From NCBI RefSeq assembly GCF_019393635.1, contig NC_057861.1, positions 54,387,532-54,451,531 on the forward strand: a DNA stretch of 64,000 nucleotides. Direction: 5' to 3'. Below are positions 44,010 through 55,807 of this stretch, in pieces. A program made the position numbers and the translations under genes. How positions within the stretch are numbered: position 1 is the first letter of the stretch; the number at the start of each line of letters is the position of its first letter. The notes beneath the pieces were generated by a model, which saw only the letters and a program-made list of their open reading frames with translations, was not told the DNA's origin and did not search any database. The stretch is from Dromiciops gliroides. Lineage: Eukaryota > Chordata > Mammalia > Microbiotheria > Microbiotheriidae.

Positions 44010-44900
44010 CTATAGCTGAGAGAAGCAGGGGAAAACTGCCTTGCCCTCTAGCAAAATCTATGCCATAAAGACTAACTTATTCCTTTTATTGCTCTCTATG
44101 GCTTTAAGCAGAGACGAGAGGTGGGAGAATCCCACAAAGCCTATAGAGAGCAAGACATGATTGGCTTGGCAGATCCTGGGTTCAAAAGTAATTGCTTTTT
44201 CACTCAGAACATCCAGCTGCTTCAATGCTTAGCCAAGGAAGCCGACCTTCAAAACTGCTTATTCTAGTCTTAAGGGTACTGTTAGCCTAAAAGAGCTTAG
44301 CATTGCTTCAGAGCTTTTTCTAGCAGGAGAGTGGAGGAACTCTAAAGAGGACTGGTGTCACCCAGCCAGTGATCCATGGTATAGAATGTTCTATAAAGAG
44401 AACATAGACATCTGGGCCTGAAGTCCAGAGTCCTAAACTGACCTTGGGTCACATGGGTTTCCCTATTCATATACCTCATTGCTAGGTTTCTGTAAGTTTG
44501 TCCCCCTTCTTCCCCCAAAAGATACTCCGTGTGTATGTGTGTGTTTTGGTGGGAGAATATAATCCAGGTTTATGGGTACACTGTTACACTTTGATTATCA
44601 TTGCTTTTGTCTTTTATTTAGAAAATGTTATGTTTTGATTATTCTTCCTTTTGCCTTCTCATTTAATAAATGTTTCATGTTTAAGAATTAATGGTTTCAT
44701 GGTGACTCATTTGGGTAATTAGGAAGCACACTGGTGGTGGCTCAGGAGCTATCATCATGAATTTAGGTGTGTATTTCCCCCTGCACCCCTCCCCAACCAC
44801 CAAGGTTACCCCTAGGGCCTTAGCAGTCATGACTAGCCCACCCCTCTGGAAACTTCACCCCCCACCCCCGCCCTCCATCCCCAGACCTGCCAGTATGAGT
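44010..44900. other. No gene or clear repeat
   Basis: Mixed sequence without splice-bounded open frames or a recognised family. Confidence 0.45.
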
Positions 44901-44923
44901 TCAGAGTGGAGGAGACAGAGACA

Positions 44924-44954
44924 GAGAGAGAAGAGAAGGAGAGAGAAGGAGAGA

Positions 44955-45024
<70 letters not shown>

Positions 45025-45067
45025 GGAGGGAGAGAGAGGGGGGGGGAGAGAGAGGGAGAGAGAGAGG
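44924..45067. repeat. (GA)n microsatellite
   Basis: About 140 bases, with a pure GA core at 44958-45012. Confidence 0.95.
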
Positions 45068-45402
45068 TGTCTAGGAGTTTCTGTGAGGATAGAAATTCAT
45101 TCGGGATGAGAATGTCAGGGTAGGTAACAGATGGAGGGAGACTTTCACCTCCACAGACAGACTCAGTCACAGAGATCAAGGGAACACTGTGTAGGGATTT
45201 ACTAATCTGATAGGGCAGAGAAGGTACTAGTTGGTAAGGGCAGGGGACGAAAGGGTCGATGGAACTGGCAGGAAGGGAAGCTACTCTTCAATATGTTTAA
45301 TCTGGATTTAGGTGAAAGGTCTCTTCAAGCATTTGAAAGACTGTTATGTGGGATTAGATTTATTCTGCTTGACCCCACAGGGAAAATTAGCATTGGAAGT
45401 GC

Positions 45403-45806
45403 ATGTTGTTGTTATTGTCATGTTTGACTCTTTGTGATTCCATTTGGGGTTTTCTTGGCAGAGATACTGGGGAGGTTTGCCATTTTCCTTCTCTAACTCA
45501 TTTTACAGATGAGGAAATTGAGGCAAACAGGGTTAAGTGACTTGCCCAGGGGGCAGCTAGATGATGCAGTGGTTAAAGCGCTGGCCCTGGATTCAGGAGT
45601 ACCTGAGTTCAAATCCAGCCTCAGACACTTAACACTTACTAGCTGTGTGACCCTGGGCAAGTCACTTAACCCCCATTGCCCCGCAAAAAAAAAAAAAGTG
45701 ACTTACCCAAGGTCACACAGTGAGTAAGTGTCTGAGGCTGGATTTGAACTCAGGCCTTTCTGACTCTAGGCGTGGCATTCCATCCACTGTACCACCCAGG
45801 TGCCCC
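45403..45806 (-). mobile_element. MAR1-type SINE split by a plus-strand SINE
   Basis: Both halves join cleanly at GTGACTTGCCCA, which is duplicated. Confidence 0.87.
45550..45698 (+). mobile_element. WSINE1-type SINE in MAR1
   Basis: Target duplication AGTGACTTGCCCA / AGTGACTTACCCA. Confidence 0.9.
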
Positions 45807-45814
45807 TTGAAAGT

Positions 45815-46000
45815 TTATAGGATCACAGATTTTAGAACCAGAAGAGATTTTAGAGGACATCTAGAACAACCCCCTCATTTTACATATGAGGAAACTGAAA
45901 GTTAGAAGAGTTAAGTGTCTTGCCCAAGCTCCTACAGGTAAGTGGCCAAAGCTAAGATTCAAACTCTGGTCATCGACTTCAACTCCTGTGACCTTTCAAC
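45815..46000 (-). repeat. MIR-like SINE
   Basis: CATTTTACATATGAGGAAAC then CTTGCCCAAGCTCCTACAGG. Confidence 0.55.
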
Positions 46001-46555
46001 TGTACCGGGAGCAATGGAGGGAAGTCCTAGGGATTGGATCCAATGCTATCTGAGGTCTCCTCCATCTTTAGTGCGCAGTGCCTGGCACGCAACAGGCATT
46101 TGATAAATACTTCCAAAATTCAGAATCTCTGAGACCATGATTCTTTGCAACTATTCAGACAGGAGCAAATTCTGCTCTCTGAGGCCTCTTCAAATTCTAA
46201 GGTCTTTTGTTCCTACACAGAGAAAAGGCTTTCTTCCCCTGAAGGCCGGTGGAAATATTCATCATGATAATAGCACATTAGCACATCTGAGCTTGAAGGT
46301 GCCTTCAAAACCATCTGGTTCCTATTTCCTCTTTGCCCTGATTTAACCCAGAGCTGATCCTTAGTCCCACCCCCTAAGGCTTCTGCTGTGGTCTAGAAGA
46401 CTAAGGGGTAGCTGGTTTATCTGGAGACTCCCTTTGAGGAAGAGGATAGGAACCTTTTGGGAACCTGGAGGAGATTGTGTGGGTCATAGAGGCCTAGGGA
46501 AGGCTCTACCCCTTCTCTCCCAGGCCTTTCAAGGGATTGCTCTTGGGGGAGAGGT

Positions 46556-46693
46556 ACTTTTTTTTTTTTTGGCAGAAAAATGGGGGTTAAGTGACTTGCC
46601 CAGGGTCACACAGCTAGTAAGTGTCAAGTGTCTGAGACCATATTTGAACTCAGGTCCTCCTGAATCCAGGGCTGGTGTGCCACCTAGCTGCCC
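46556..46693 (-). mobile_element. WSINE1-type SINE
   Basis: Flanks GAGAGGTACTTT and GAAAGGTACTTT; short deletion near the head. Confidence 0.87.
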
Positions 46694-47057
46694 CAGGGGA
46701 AAGGTACTTTAAGAAGACAGAGATGGAAGGTCATCCAGTGCCTTCTATACTAAATAGGAATCTCATTTACAAAATTCTCCAGTGTTGATCCAAATTCCAC
46801 TTGAAGACCTCTATTGATGGGAAATTTGTGTCAACCAGATCAGAACTGGCCTCTAACCTCCTGAGACAATCCATCCCACTTTTGGACAGCCAAGTTGGTC
46901 ATGAGTTACAGCCGGAATTATTGCCTTATCAGAAATTTCTACCCACTTATTGCTGCTGGTTCTGCCCATTTAGCAGATGGAGTTTAACCCCACTTTCCTA
47001 TGACAGACCAGTACATATTCTCTTCTTCAGGCTAAACAAACTCATTTCCTTCAACCC

Positions 47058-47211
47058 ATTTTTTTTTCTTTTTTTTTTTTTAGTGAGGCAATTGGGGTTA
47101 AGTGACTTGCCCAGAGTCACACAGCTAGTAAGTGTTAAGTGTTTGAGGCTGGATTTGAACTCAGGTACTCCTGACTCCAGGGTTCTATCCACTGTGCCAC
47201 CTAGTTGCCCC
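47058..47211 (-). mobile_element. WSINE1-type SINE
   Basis: Flank CTTCAACCCATTTT on both sides. Confidence 0.88.
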
Positions 47212-47887
47212 CCTTCAACCCATTTTCAAATACCCTGGGTCTCCAGTCTTCTCCCCATCCTGGCTGACCTCCCCAAGAAAATCTCTAGCTTGTCAACATC
47301 CTTCCTAAAATGTGAGCCACACATGGTACTCCATGGGTCTGGGGAGGGGGCACTGTCTAACCAAGGAAGAGGATACCCGGGGTAGCCCCTCACCTTTTGG
47401 GGCTCCACGTTCCACTGCTCCCAGCTGGGAAGTAGGACTGGCCTGGGGCTGGGGCAACCAACCTCAACCTCTCATCCTGATCTGATTATCATGCCATTCA
47501 TTCTTATTCCAAAACATCTGTCACATTTTTCAAAGCCAAGCACCTGCCAGGGCTTTGTTCTGATTTTAGGAAGGGCAGTGGATACGGAGGATTACCCAGG
47601 AACGGGGAGGATTTACCCTCTCCTGACTCTGGTTTCATCTGCAGCTCGTGTCCCCTCCAGGACAGCAACACAGGCAGAAACGGGGCTGCTAGTCTGTGAC
47701 AGAGACAAGATTTAGAATCCCCATTTCAGATAGGAGATGCTGCAGTGCTTTGGAAAAAGCCCAGGACTTGGGAATCAGAATGTCTGGGTTCTAGGCCTAG
47801 ACCAACTATTAATATTGTGTGACCATGAGCAAATCACTTCCCCTTTCTGACCCTCTCTTTTTTCCTCTGTAAAATGAGGGTGTTGGA

Positions 47888-48745
47888 CTGGCCCTCCCAG
47901 CTCTAACATCCTGTGTTCTAAGGGCCCTCCCAGCTCTGACATCCTGTGTTCTAAGGGCCCTCCCAGCTCTGACATCCTGTGTTCTAAGGGCCCTCCCAGC
48001 TCTGACATCCTGTGTTCTAAGGGCTCTCCCAGCTCTGACATCCTGTGTTCTAAGGGCTCTCCCAGCTCTGACATCCTGTTCTAAGGGCCCTCCCAGCTCT
48101 GACATTCTATGTTCTAAGATTACTCCTAGTTCTGACATTTTGTGTTCTAAGTGTCTTTCTCATTACTTTCATTTTTTTGTTCTGAGGTACCTCCCAGCTC
48201 CGACAATCCATGTTCTAAGGTTTCTCCTAGCTCTAATATTTCTTTCATGTTCTAAAGTTCCCTCCTAGCTCTGATATTCCATGTTCTAAGGGCCCTCCCA
48301 GCTCTGACATCCTGTGTTCTAAGGGCTCTCCCAGCTCTGACATCCTGTGTTCTAAGGGCTCTCCCAGCTCTGACATCCTGTTCTAAGGGCCCTCCCAGCT
48401 CTAACATTCTATGTTCTAAGATTACTCCTAGTTCTGACATTTTGTGTTCTAAGTGTCTTTCTCATTACTTTCATTTTTTTGTTCTGGGGTACCTCCCAGA
48501 TCCGACAATCCATGTTCTAAGGTTTCTCCTAGTTTTAATATTTCTTTCATGTTCTAAAGTTCCCTCCTAACTCTGATATTCCATGTTCTAAAGGCCCTCC
48601 CAGCTCTGACATCCTGTGTCCTAAGGGCCCTCCCAGCTCTGACATCCTGGGTTCTATGGACTCTTCCCAGCTCTGACATTCTATGCTCAATGGGCCCTTC
48701 CAGCTCTGACAGTTTACCCTTTAACTCCTTCCCGCTCTGATATCT
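47888..48745 (-). repeat. Minisatellite, ~33 bp unit, inverted relative to the PEAK3 array, with a 302-bp higher-order repeat
   Basis: About 25 units of CCCTCCCAGCTCTGACATCC + TGTGTTCTAAGGG, the reverse complement of the unit in PEAK3 intron 1. A block of about nine distinct units starting at 48021 is repeated from 48323, a 302-base period. The array starts directly from the tail of a MIR3-like SINE (about 47790-47890: GTAAAATGAGGGTGTTGGAC then the first unit). Confidence 0.92.
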
Positions 48746-48749
48746 TATG

Positions 48750-49900
48750 GTTTTATCATTTAGTGTCTGAACATGTGTGTATATGAGAGACAGACCCACA
48801 GACCGATGACACAGATAGACAGACAGTCCTCCAGGCACGTGTGTCAGGGACTGCTAGTCCTGGGATCAGAGCAAACTCTGACCCTCCATCTTTTGTGCTC
48901 TCAGCATCTCTCCTGGGATAATTGATGGTTCCTGCCTCCAATAAAAGCATATCCAGCCTAAGGCCCAGAGACAAGATCTTTAATATGTCCTTGGCTGATT
49001 ACAAGATACCATGGCCTTCCAGCCTCTAATCAGCTTGTTTGTTTCAAGTCAGTCACTTGCCTGCAGGGGTGGGAGGATTATGTGTGTGTGTATACATCCA
49101 CAATATGTATATATACCCATACATATACACATATGTTTATATGTGTATATATAATCTACATTTACATCTCCATATGTTAGCTCTCCAAGAGAGTGTAAGC
49201 TTCTTGAGAGCAGGACCTGTTCCATTTTTGTCTCTGTATTACCATTGGCTATTACACATAGAGTAGTTACTTAATAAATGCTTATTGATTGAGCCACTCC
49301 CACTTTCCCAAAGCAATTCTCTAGGGGGCAGGAGTAATGCTGTCTTTTGAGGATCCCCATGCCCCATCAGGCTTTTAGCTACAGGGAAGTCATCAGTTGA
49401 GGAATGGTTGTGAGTCTATGCCTGAGAGGCAGCCAGCCTGGTATAGCCAATCCAGTGCCAGGCGTTGTTCAGAAGAGGCCCAGGTTGGATGCCTGGCCCT
49501 GCCACTTACCAGCTTCCCAGTGGAGGCAAATCACTTGGAGGCAGCTGGCTGTGTAGTGAAAAGAGCCTCAGATCCCCCAGGAGTCAAGTTTGAGGCTAGA
49601 GGAAGAGGTTCCAGGCAACTAATGTATTTGCAAAGCACTTTGGGAACTTCAGTCTAGGCTGAGCTTTAATATCTTATTTGTAAAGGCGTGATAATATTTG
49701 TCCTGTGTCCCTAGCTCATTAGAAACCATAAAATGCTATGGAAACACAATCATTAATTAACCATGAAATGGGAGTGAAAATCCTTGTCCTCTCCATGTCA
49801 CCATGCCACAAATCACTGAGTACTGCAGATGTGGGTTATAAACTAGTAGATTCTTGGAGCTGAGAAGTCACCTAGTCCAGCAGCTCATGGGACCCCTTTA
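48750..49900. other. No gene; minor repeats only
   Basis: Includes an AT/GT-rich microsatellite (about 49080-49160) and an L2-type 3' end (49180-49290, ending AATAAATGCTTATTGATTGA). Confidence 0.5.
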
Positions 49901-50001
49901 TACTCTTAAAAATTGAGAATCCCACTCCCTAGGAGCTTTCATTTATATAGACTATATCTGGCAATATTTACTACATTATATGTTAAAATATCTCAGCAAT
50001 G

Positions 50002-50146
50002 GAGGCAGCTAGGTGGCGCAGTGGATAGAGCACCGGCCCTGGATTCAGGAGGATCTGAGTTCAAATCCGGCCTCAGACACTTAACACTTACTAGCTGTGT
50101 GACCCTGGGCAAGTCACTTGACCCCAGTTGCCTCACCTCCCCCCTA
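50002..50146 (+). mobile_element. WSINE1-type SINE
   Basis: Target duplication AAATATCTCAGCA. Confidence 0.9.
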
Positions 50147-50353
50147 AAAAAATATCTCAGCATTATTATGAAAATGGTTTTGACCATGAGGAGTCCCTGG
50201 AGCCCCCTGGATCACACTTTGAGAACCACTGACCTCTTGCTTTTGTAAATGGGGCAACTGAAACCCAGAAAAGGAAGGTTACACAGTGAGTTTGTGGCAA
50301 AGCCAGGACTAATATACTTCACTCCTGAGTCCCTGAGTTTCTAGGGGATGAAG

Positions 50354-50623
50354 AGACTGGGTAGCTAGGTAGCACAGTGGATAGAGTGCTAGGCCTGGAG
50401 TCAGGAAGATTCATCTTCCTGAGTTTCAATCTGTCCTCAGATACTTACTAGCTGTGTGACTCTGGACAAGTCACTTAGCCCTGTTTGCCTGTTTTCTCAC
50501 CTGTAAAATGAGCTAGAGAAGGAAATGGCAAACCACTCCAGTCAGTATCTTTGCCAAGGAAACCCCAAATGGGGTCGGTCATGAAGAGTTGGATGTTACT
50601 GAAAAATGACTCAACTACAACAA
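50354..50623 (+). mobile_element. MAR1-type SINE (type description)
   Basis: Best complete copy: tRNA-like head, CORE segment, TTTTCTCACCTGTAAAATGA, then the RTE/BovB-like tail GGCAAACCACTCCAGTCAG ... GAAGAGTTGGATG ... ACTACAACAA, which suggests RTE-driven mobilisation, in contrast to the A-tailed SINEs. Confidence 0.88.
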
Positions 50624-50679
50624 AGAACTGGATTGATGAGACAATTCACAACTGGATATGGTTAAAAGTTCATAGGCTT

Positions 50680-50832
50680 TGGGGCAGCTAGGTGGTGCAG
50701 TGGATAGAGCACCGGCCCTGGAGTCAGGAGGACCTGAGTTCAAATCCGGCCTCAGACACTTGACACTTACTAGCTGCGTGACCCTGGGCAAGTCACTTAA
50801 CTTTCATTGCCCAGCAAAAAACCAAACAAAAA
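50680..50832 (+). mobile_element. WSINE1-type SINE
   Basis: Target duplication AAAAGTTCATAGGCTT. Confidence 0.9.
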
Positions 50833-51535
50833 AAGTTCATAGGCTTCAGAGATCTGAAGCTGGAACAAACCTCAGAGGCCTTCTAGTCTAAGCACCTCAT
50901 TTAACAGATGAGGAAACCAAAGCTGACAATCTAAGTGACTAGCTCAAGGTCACACAGGGACTAAGCATCGGAGGTGAGATTTGAACCTAATTCCTATAAC
51001 TTGAGAACCAATGGTCTTTCCCCTCTTCCATGGAGTGACTCAGACATAACTAGGGAGATAGGGAAGCAGAGAATAAAAGGAGGGAAAGCATTTTTGGAGA
51101 AAGTGAGGTCCAATAGCATCAGGGAGCTGCTGGGAGGATAGGTCTGCCTCAGAGAGAAAGGCTTTAGCAGACAGCCAGCCACCTGCTTCCTCAGTGGTCA
51201 GAGTCAGTCTGTTAGAATTTATTAAGTGACTGCTATGTGTCACTAAGCCCTGGGGGTACAAAGAAATGGAAAAACCAGTCCCAGCTCTTAAGGAATTTAC
51301 AATCTAATGAGGGAGACAACATACAAAGAATTATGTTCATACAAGCTACTTATAGGATAAATTGGAACCTGCTGGGATAGATCCAAAAGGGAAGAACTGG
51401 ACAAAACTGCCGAGAGTGGAATCTGGGTCCGAAATGGGTTGTCCTTAGTGGATTGGTCCAAGGCATCCAGGATGGAGAAATCTCTAGGAAAGGATAGCAA
51501 ATATCTCAGCCGGTTTTTGAAATAATGTCTACTGG

Positions 51536-51682
51536 GGACAGCTAGGTGTCGTAGTGGATAAAGCAACTGGATTCAGGAGGACCTGAGTTCAAATCCAGCC
51601 TCAGACACTTGACACTTACTGGCTGTGTGACTCTGGGCAAGTCACTTAACCCTCATTGCCCTACCGAAAAACAAAAACAAAA
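51536..51682 (+). mobile_element. WSINE1-type SINE
   Basis: Target duplication GAAATAATGTCTACT. Confidence 0.88.
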
Positions 51683-52039
51683 TGATGAAATAATGTCTAC
51701 TTGGAGTCAGGCACTGAACTGTACTTATGTTTGGTGTTTCTTATACTGGACAGAAAGTCTTTGGGTTGAAGGGGAGGAGGTGGGAAGGAGAGAGAGTAGA
51801 TTTTTGTTCATTAAAAAAAAATAAAAGAAAAACACTTAAAAAAAAAAGAAAGTAGATGGATCAAGTCTTTTTTTCCTGAAAGGAAGTAAGGGGAGGCCAT
51901 TCATTATCCCTCAGTTGTAGCCTCAGGGAGGATCCTGGGTGTGATGTTGCCGAAGGGGCAGAGGATGTTAAATTTGATAAGGTGCTGAGATCAGAATCTC
52001 AAGACTGGAAGCAATTAGTCCAATCCGTACCTCAGTGAA

Positions 52040-53060
52040 GGTCCCCCCATGGATCTTTAGACCATTTCACTTCTCATCAGCTGCCATGCACAATTCTCAG
52101 GTGTATTTGTCCATCCCTGATCTCCTTCCTAACATCATCTTGAATCTCAACTACTTCTCACAAGTCTCAAACTGGATGACCCGTACACACCTTAAACTCA
52201 ACATGTACAAAACCGAACTCGTTATCTTTCCTCTTCTGTATTTCCCTATTCCTTCCTGGTGAAGGGATCACCATCCTCCCAGGCACCCAGGTTCATAACT
52301 TGCTGTTATCTTCCACTCCTCACTCTCACCTCCCCCACCCCCCACCCCTCAACATATCCAATCAATTGTCACGTGCTAACATTTCTACCTTCAAAGAATC
52401 TCTCCAATGTGGTCCCCTTCTCTTCTCTGACACCGCCACCACCATGGAGCATCAGGGCCCTCATCACCTCCTGCCTGAACTATCGTCATACCCTGCTGAG
52501 GGTCTCTCTGCCTCGAGTTTCTCCCCCCTCCATCCTCCACTCAGCTGTCAAAGTGAGCTTCCCAAAACTTAATCTGACCATGTCACCTTCCTCTCCCCCA
52601 CTTAATCAACTCCGGTAGCTCTCTAATACCTCCAGGATGAAATATAAAAGCCCATTCAGCTTTTAAAGCCCTTCTGAATTTTCCAGTCTTTGTGCACCGT
52701 ACTCTCCTTTAGGTATTTCTGGGGACTCTGTCCTCCTTGCTATCCCTCCACCTCAGGACACTGGGCATTTCCATGCCTGAAATTCTCTTCCTCCTCATCT
52801 CTGCCTCCCGGTTTCCTTCAAGTCTCAGCTAAAATCTCACCTCCTACAACAAGCCTTTCTGGATTCTTCTTAAAGCTATAAAGCCAGTGCCTTTCCCCCC
52901 GAGGCCACCTCCCATTTATCATCGAGATTTCTTGCTTGCAAATAGTCGCTTGCATTTTGTTGCCCCCTCCCTCCCCCCCCATTAAACTGTGAGTACCTTG
53001 AGACTGACAGTGCCTGGCACATAGGTGTCACTTAATACATTCTCATAGACTGGCTATGAA
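52040..53060 (+). mobile_element. L2-type LINE, ORF2 C-terminus and 3' UTR
   Basis: ACCTTAAACTCAACATGTAC, CAGGGCCCTCATCACCTCCT, CATGTCACCTTCCTCTCCCC and CAGTGCCTGGCACATAGG occur in the order of the L2 consensus as I remember it. Several short open frames are remains of the reverse transcriptase end. Confidence 0.7.
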
Positions 53061-53156
53061 CTACCTGACTATAATGACCCGGAGAAGTGATCCTCCAGCC
53101 TCTGATTGAACGCTTCCAGTGATGAGGAACTCACTACCTCATGGGGTTTGGGGGTG

Positions 53157-53300
53157 TTTTTTTTGTTTGGTGGGGCAAGGGGGGTTAAGTGACTTGCCCA
53201 GGGTCACACAGCTACTGTCAAGTATCTGAGGTCAGATTTGAACTCAAATCCTCCTGAATCCAGGGCTGGTGCTTTATCCACTGTGCCACCTAGCTGCCCC
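53157..53300 (-). mobile_element. WSINE1-type SINE
   Basis: Flanks ACCTCATGGGGTTT and ACCTCATAGGGTTT. Confidence 0.87.
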
Positions 53301-53738
53301 ACCTCATAGGGTTTTTGGACCACCTTTAAGGTCAGAATTTCTTTGTCAGGCTGGCATCAGCTTCTTCAGTTTCCACTCCCCGATTAGGAGCCATATAGTA
53401 CAAGTGCTTCTTCCACATGACGTTGCTTTAATATCCACCCCCCCCCCACACACACACACACATGCTTTTTTTTTTCTCCAAGCTAAACGTTTCTGATTCC
53501 TTCAGCCAGTCCTCTCCCCATCTCTGGATGGATATTGGTTTGTTGACACCCTTCCCAAAATGTGTGGCTGGCAAGAGATGCAGTATTACTGGTAGGTGAA
53601 GTCTTACCATCGTGGGTCATCTACTTTCTAAACCCTAATTTGGCCACTCATTTCTCCAGCCACATGGGAGAAAATCCCATTTGTTGCAGCTGTGATCAAT
53701 GGTCCTATCTGCCCTCCCCCACCCTGGGCTCCCCCACT

Positions 53739-53886
53739 TCTTTTTTTTTTTTTAGTGAGGCAATTGGGGTTGTCACTTGCCCAGCATCACACAGCTAGTA
53801 AGTGTTAAGTGTCTGAGGCCGGATTTGAACCCAGGTACTCCTGACTCTAGGGCCAATGCTCTATCCACTGTGCCACCTAGCTGCCC
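53739..53886 (-). mobile_element. WSINE1-type SINE
   Basis: Target duplication CTCCCCCACTTCTT. Confidence 0.88.
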
Positions 53887-54579
53887 CACTCCCCCACTTC
53901 TTGCTGGACCTTTCTACTAACTGAACATATGAGAGTTCTGCTGCTCAAGAACGATCCGTTCACAGATTTGGGTGTGGGGACAAGGGGAGAGGGCCCTCGG
54001 CAATGTTCTGAGGACTTCCTTCCCTAGGTTTTCGGGGGCCAACTCTTTAATGTCTGCAGGAACGACTGGGGTTGCCATTTTTTTGGCAAGTAGCAAGCCC
54101 GGTGTCTCTGCAGTGCCTGTACCCCCGTACAATGAATGGTGGCCTCAGATGAGGTTTCCCCCCACAGCCACATACCCCAAGAAGGAAGAAGTCAATGGGG
54201 GCTTAGAGAGATCACACATGCTTTTATACAGAAAATCAAGTGTGGGGACAAGATATTTTATGGGGAAAGGGGCCAGAAAGGGATTTACTCATTTCTTCTT
54301 CTGCAAAAGAAAAACAAATCAGATGGAGATGGGAAAATGTCACTGTTTCTGAGGCCTGTCTCTGCCCACAGCCAATCAATTCTCTGGCCCCAAGGGATCC
54401 AAGACTTCTCATCTCAAAAAAAAAAAAAGGCCTCATCTATCTTTGGGAAGGGCAGAAAGAAGGTAGGATTCTCCCATTTTACAGAAAAGAAGAATTAGGC
54501 CCAGAGACGATGAGTTGTCCTAATTCTCCCACCACATCCATTGCTGTTGGGATTTCAGCCTAGGAGACCCAGGGGCCAG

Positions 54580-54580
<1 letters not shown>

Positions 54581-54649
<69 letters not shown>
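54581..54649. repeat. (CT)n microsatellite
   Basis: About 34 uninterrupted CT units. Confidence 0.97.
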
Positions 54650-54652
<3 letters not shown>

Positions 54653-55436
54653 CCTCCTATCCCCTTACTCTCCACAGACCAGGGGTGCTCACCCCAGTCT
54701 TTGTTAGCAGCTTTGATCATTCCCTGCTTTGACAACCTTCATCTCTGGATCCCCAGGGATGGTATACCTGAAGCACCCCTAAAAAGAAAAGCCAGGCTTT
54801 GTTTCGTTTCAACCCAAACCAAAAAGGCCTTGGGGGAGAGGTGGTGTGATCAGAGGCAGAAAGGGAATTGCAAGCCCCTCCTCCAAATGGGGAATGTTAT
54901 CGAAGGTAGGAGCCTAAAGAACACAGAACACTCAAAACAAGTGCTGGGAGGGCCTTGGGGACTTAGTCCAACCCTCTCCCTGTATAGCAGATACTGAAGT
55001 GGGGAGAAAGGCAGGCAGGCTTTTACCCAGGGTCTCAAAGCTAGTCGATGGTAGAGCTATCTCAACCCCTGCTGCCAGTTCAGGAGTTCTCTCTGCTCCT
55101 TCTGTCCCCATTGCTGGACTTCAAAGGCCCTTGATTCCAAACAATTTTGCAAAGAACCCCGAGCTTAGAATATTGGACCACTACAGGAGGGTGGGAGGGT
55201 GGCAGCACTCATGATTGCCTGTGGGTCACTGGAGTGGCTTAAATTCCTAGCAGGCAGAAAGACCCTTCTACCAGGTCCCTGGGATAACCCAGGCCTTCTT
55301 CTCCTCTTGTGACCTCTGGATCTGAGGTTCACTTCACCCATCCCGGACTCAGTTTCCAGCTATAAAATAAGGGATTGGTATAGTAAGCATTGAAGTTGGA
55401 AGGGACCTCAGAGGTCATCTAGTCCAACCCCTTCAT

Positions 55437-55582
55437 TTTTTTTTTTTGCGGGGCAATGGGGGTTAAGTGACTTGCCCAGGGTCAGACAGCTAGTAAATGT
55501 CAAATGTTTGAGGCCGGATTTGAACTCAGGTACTCCTGAATCCAGGGCCAGTGCTTTATCCACTGCGCCACCTAGCTGCCCC
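55437..55582 (-). mobile_element. WSINE1-type SINE
   Basis: Target duplication AACCCCTTCATTTT; inserted in a MIR3-like copy. Confidence 0.9.
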
Positions 55583-55801
55583 CGTAACCCCTTCATTTTA
55601 CAAATATGGAAACAAGGGGGGGGGTACACATCTTGGCCAAGTTCACACAGGTAGTCAGCATCAGAAGCAGGATTTGTCATTGTTCTTTCCATTGTACCAC
55701 ATTGCCTCCCTACAACATGGTCTCCAAGGACTTTTCCTGCAGTGACATTTCATAGTCACTATGATTCTGGAGAACACAAAAGTAACTATAATTTCTACTT
55801 T

Positions 55802-55807
55802 TTTATT
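55802..55807 (-). terminator. Candidate LINGO3 polyadenylation signal
   Basis: AATAAA on the minus strand is followed within about 25 bases by a U/GU-rich stretch (ACTTTTGTGTTCTC). It is the first canonical hexamer I found downstream of the LINGO3 stop and would give a 3' UTR of about 2.65 kb. Position and context are suggestive only. Confidence 0.3.

Noticed and set aside
44757-45179. Arg-Glu-rich open frames
   Set aside because: Translation of the GA microsatellite; no splice-supported gene.
47775-48138. Repetitive open frames reading MSELGGPLEHR and QDVRAGRALRT
   Set aside because: The 33-base minisatellite unit is divisible by three, so frames stay open by chance; the same occurs at 30637-30837.
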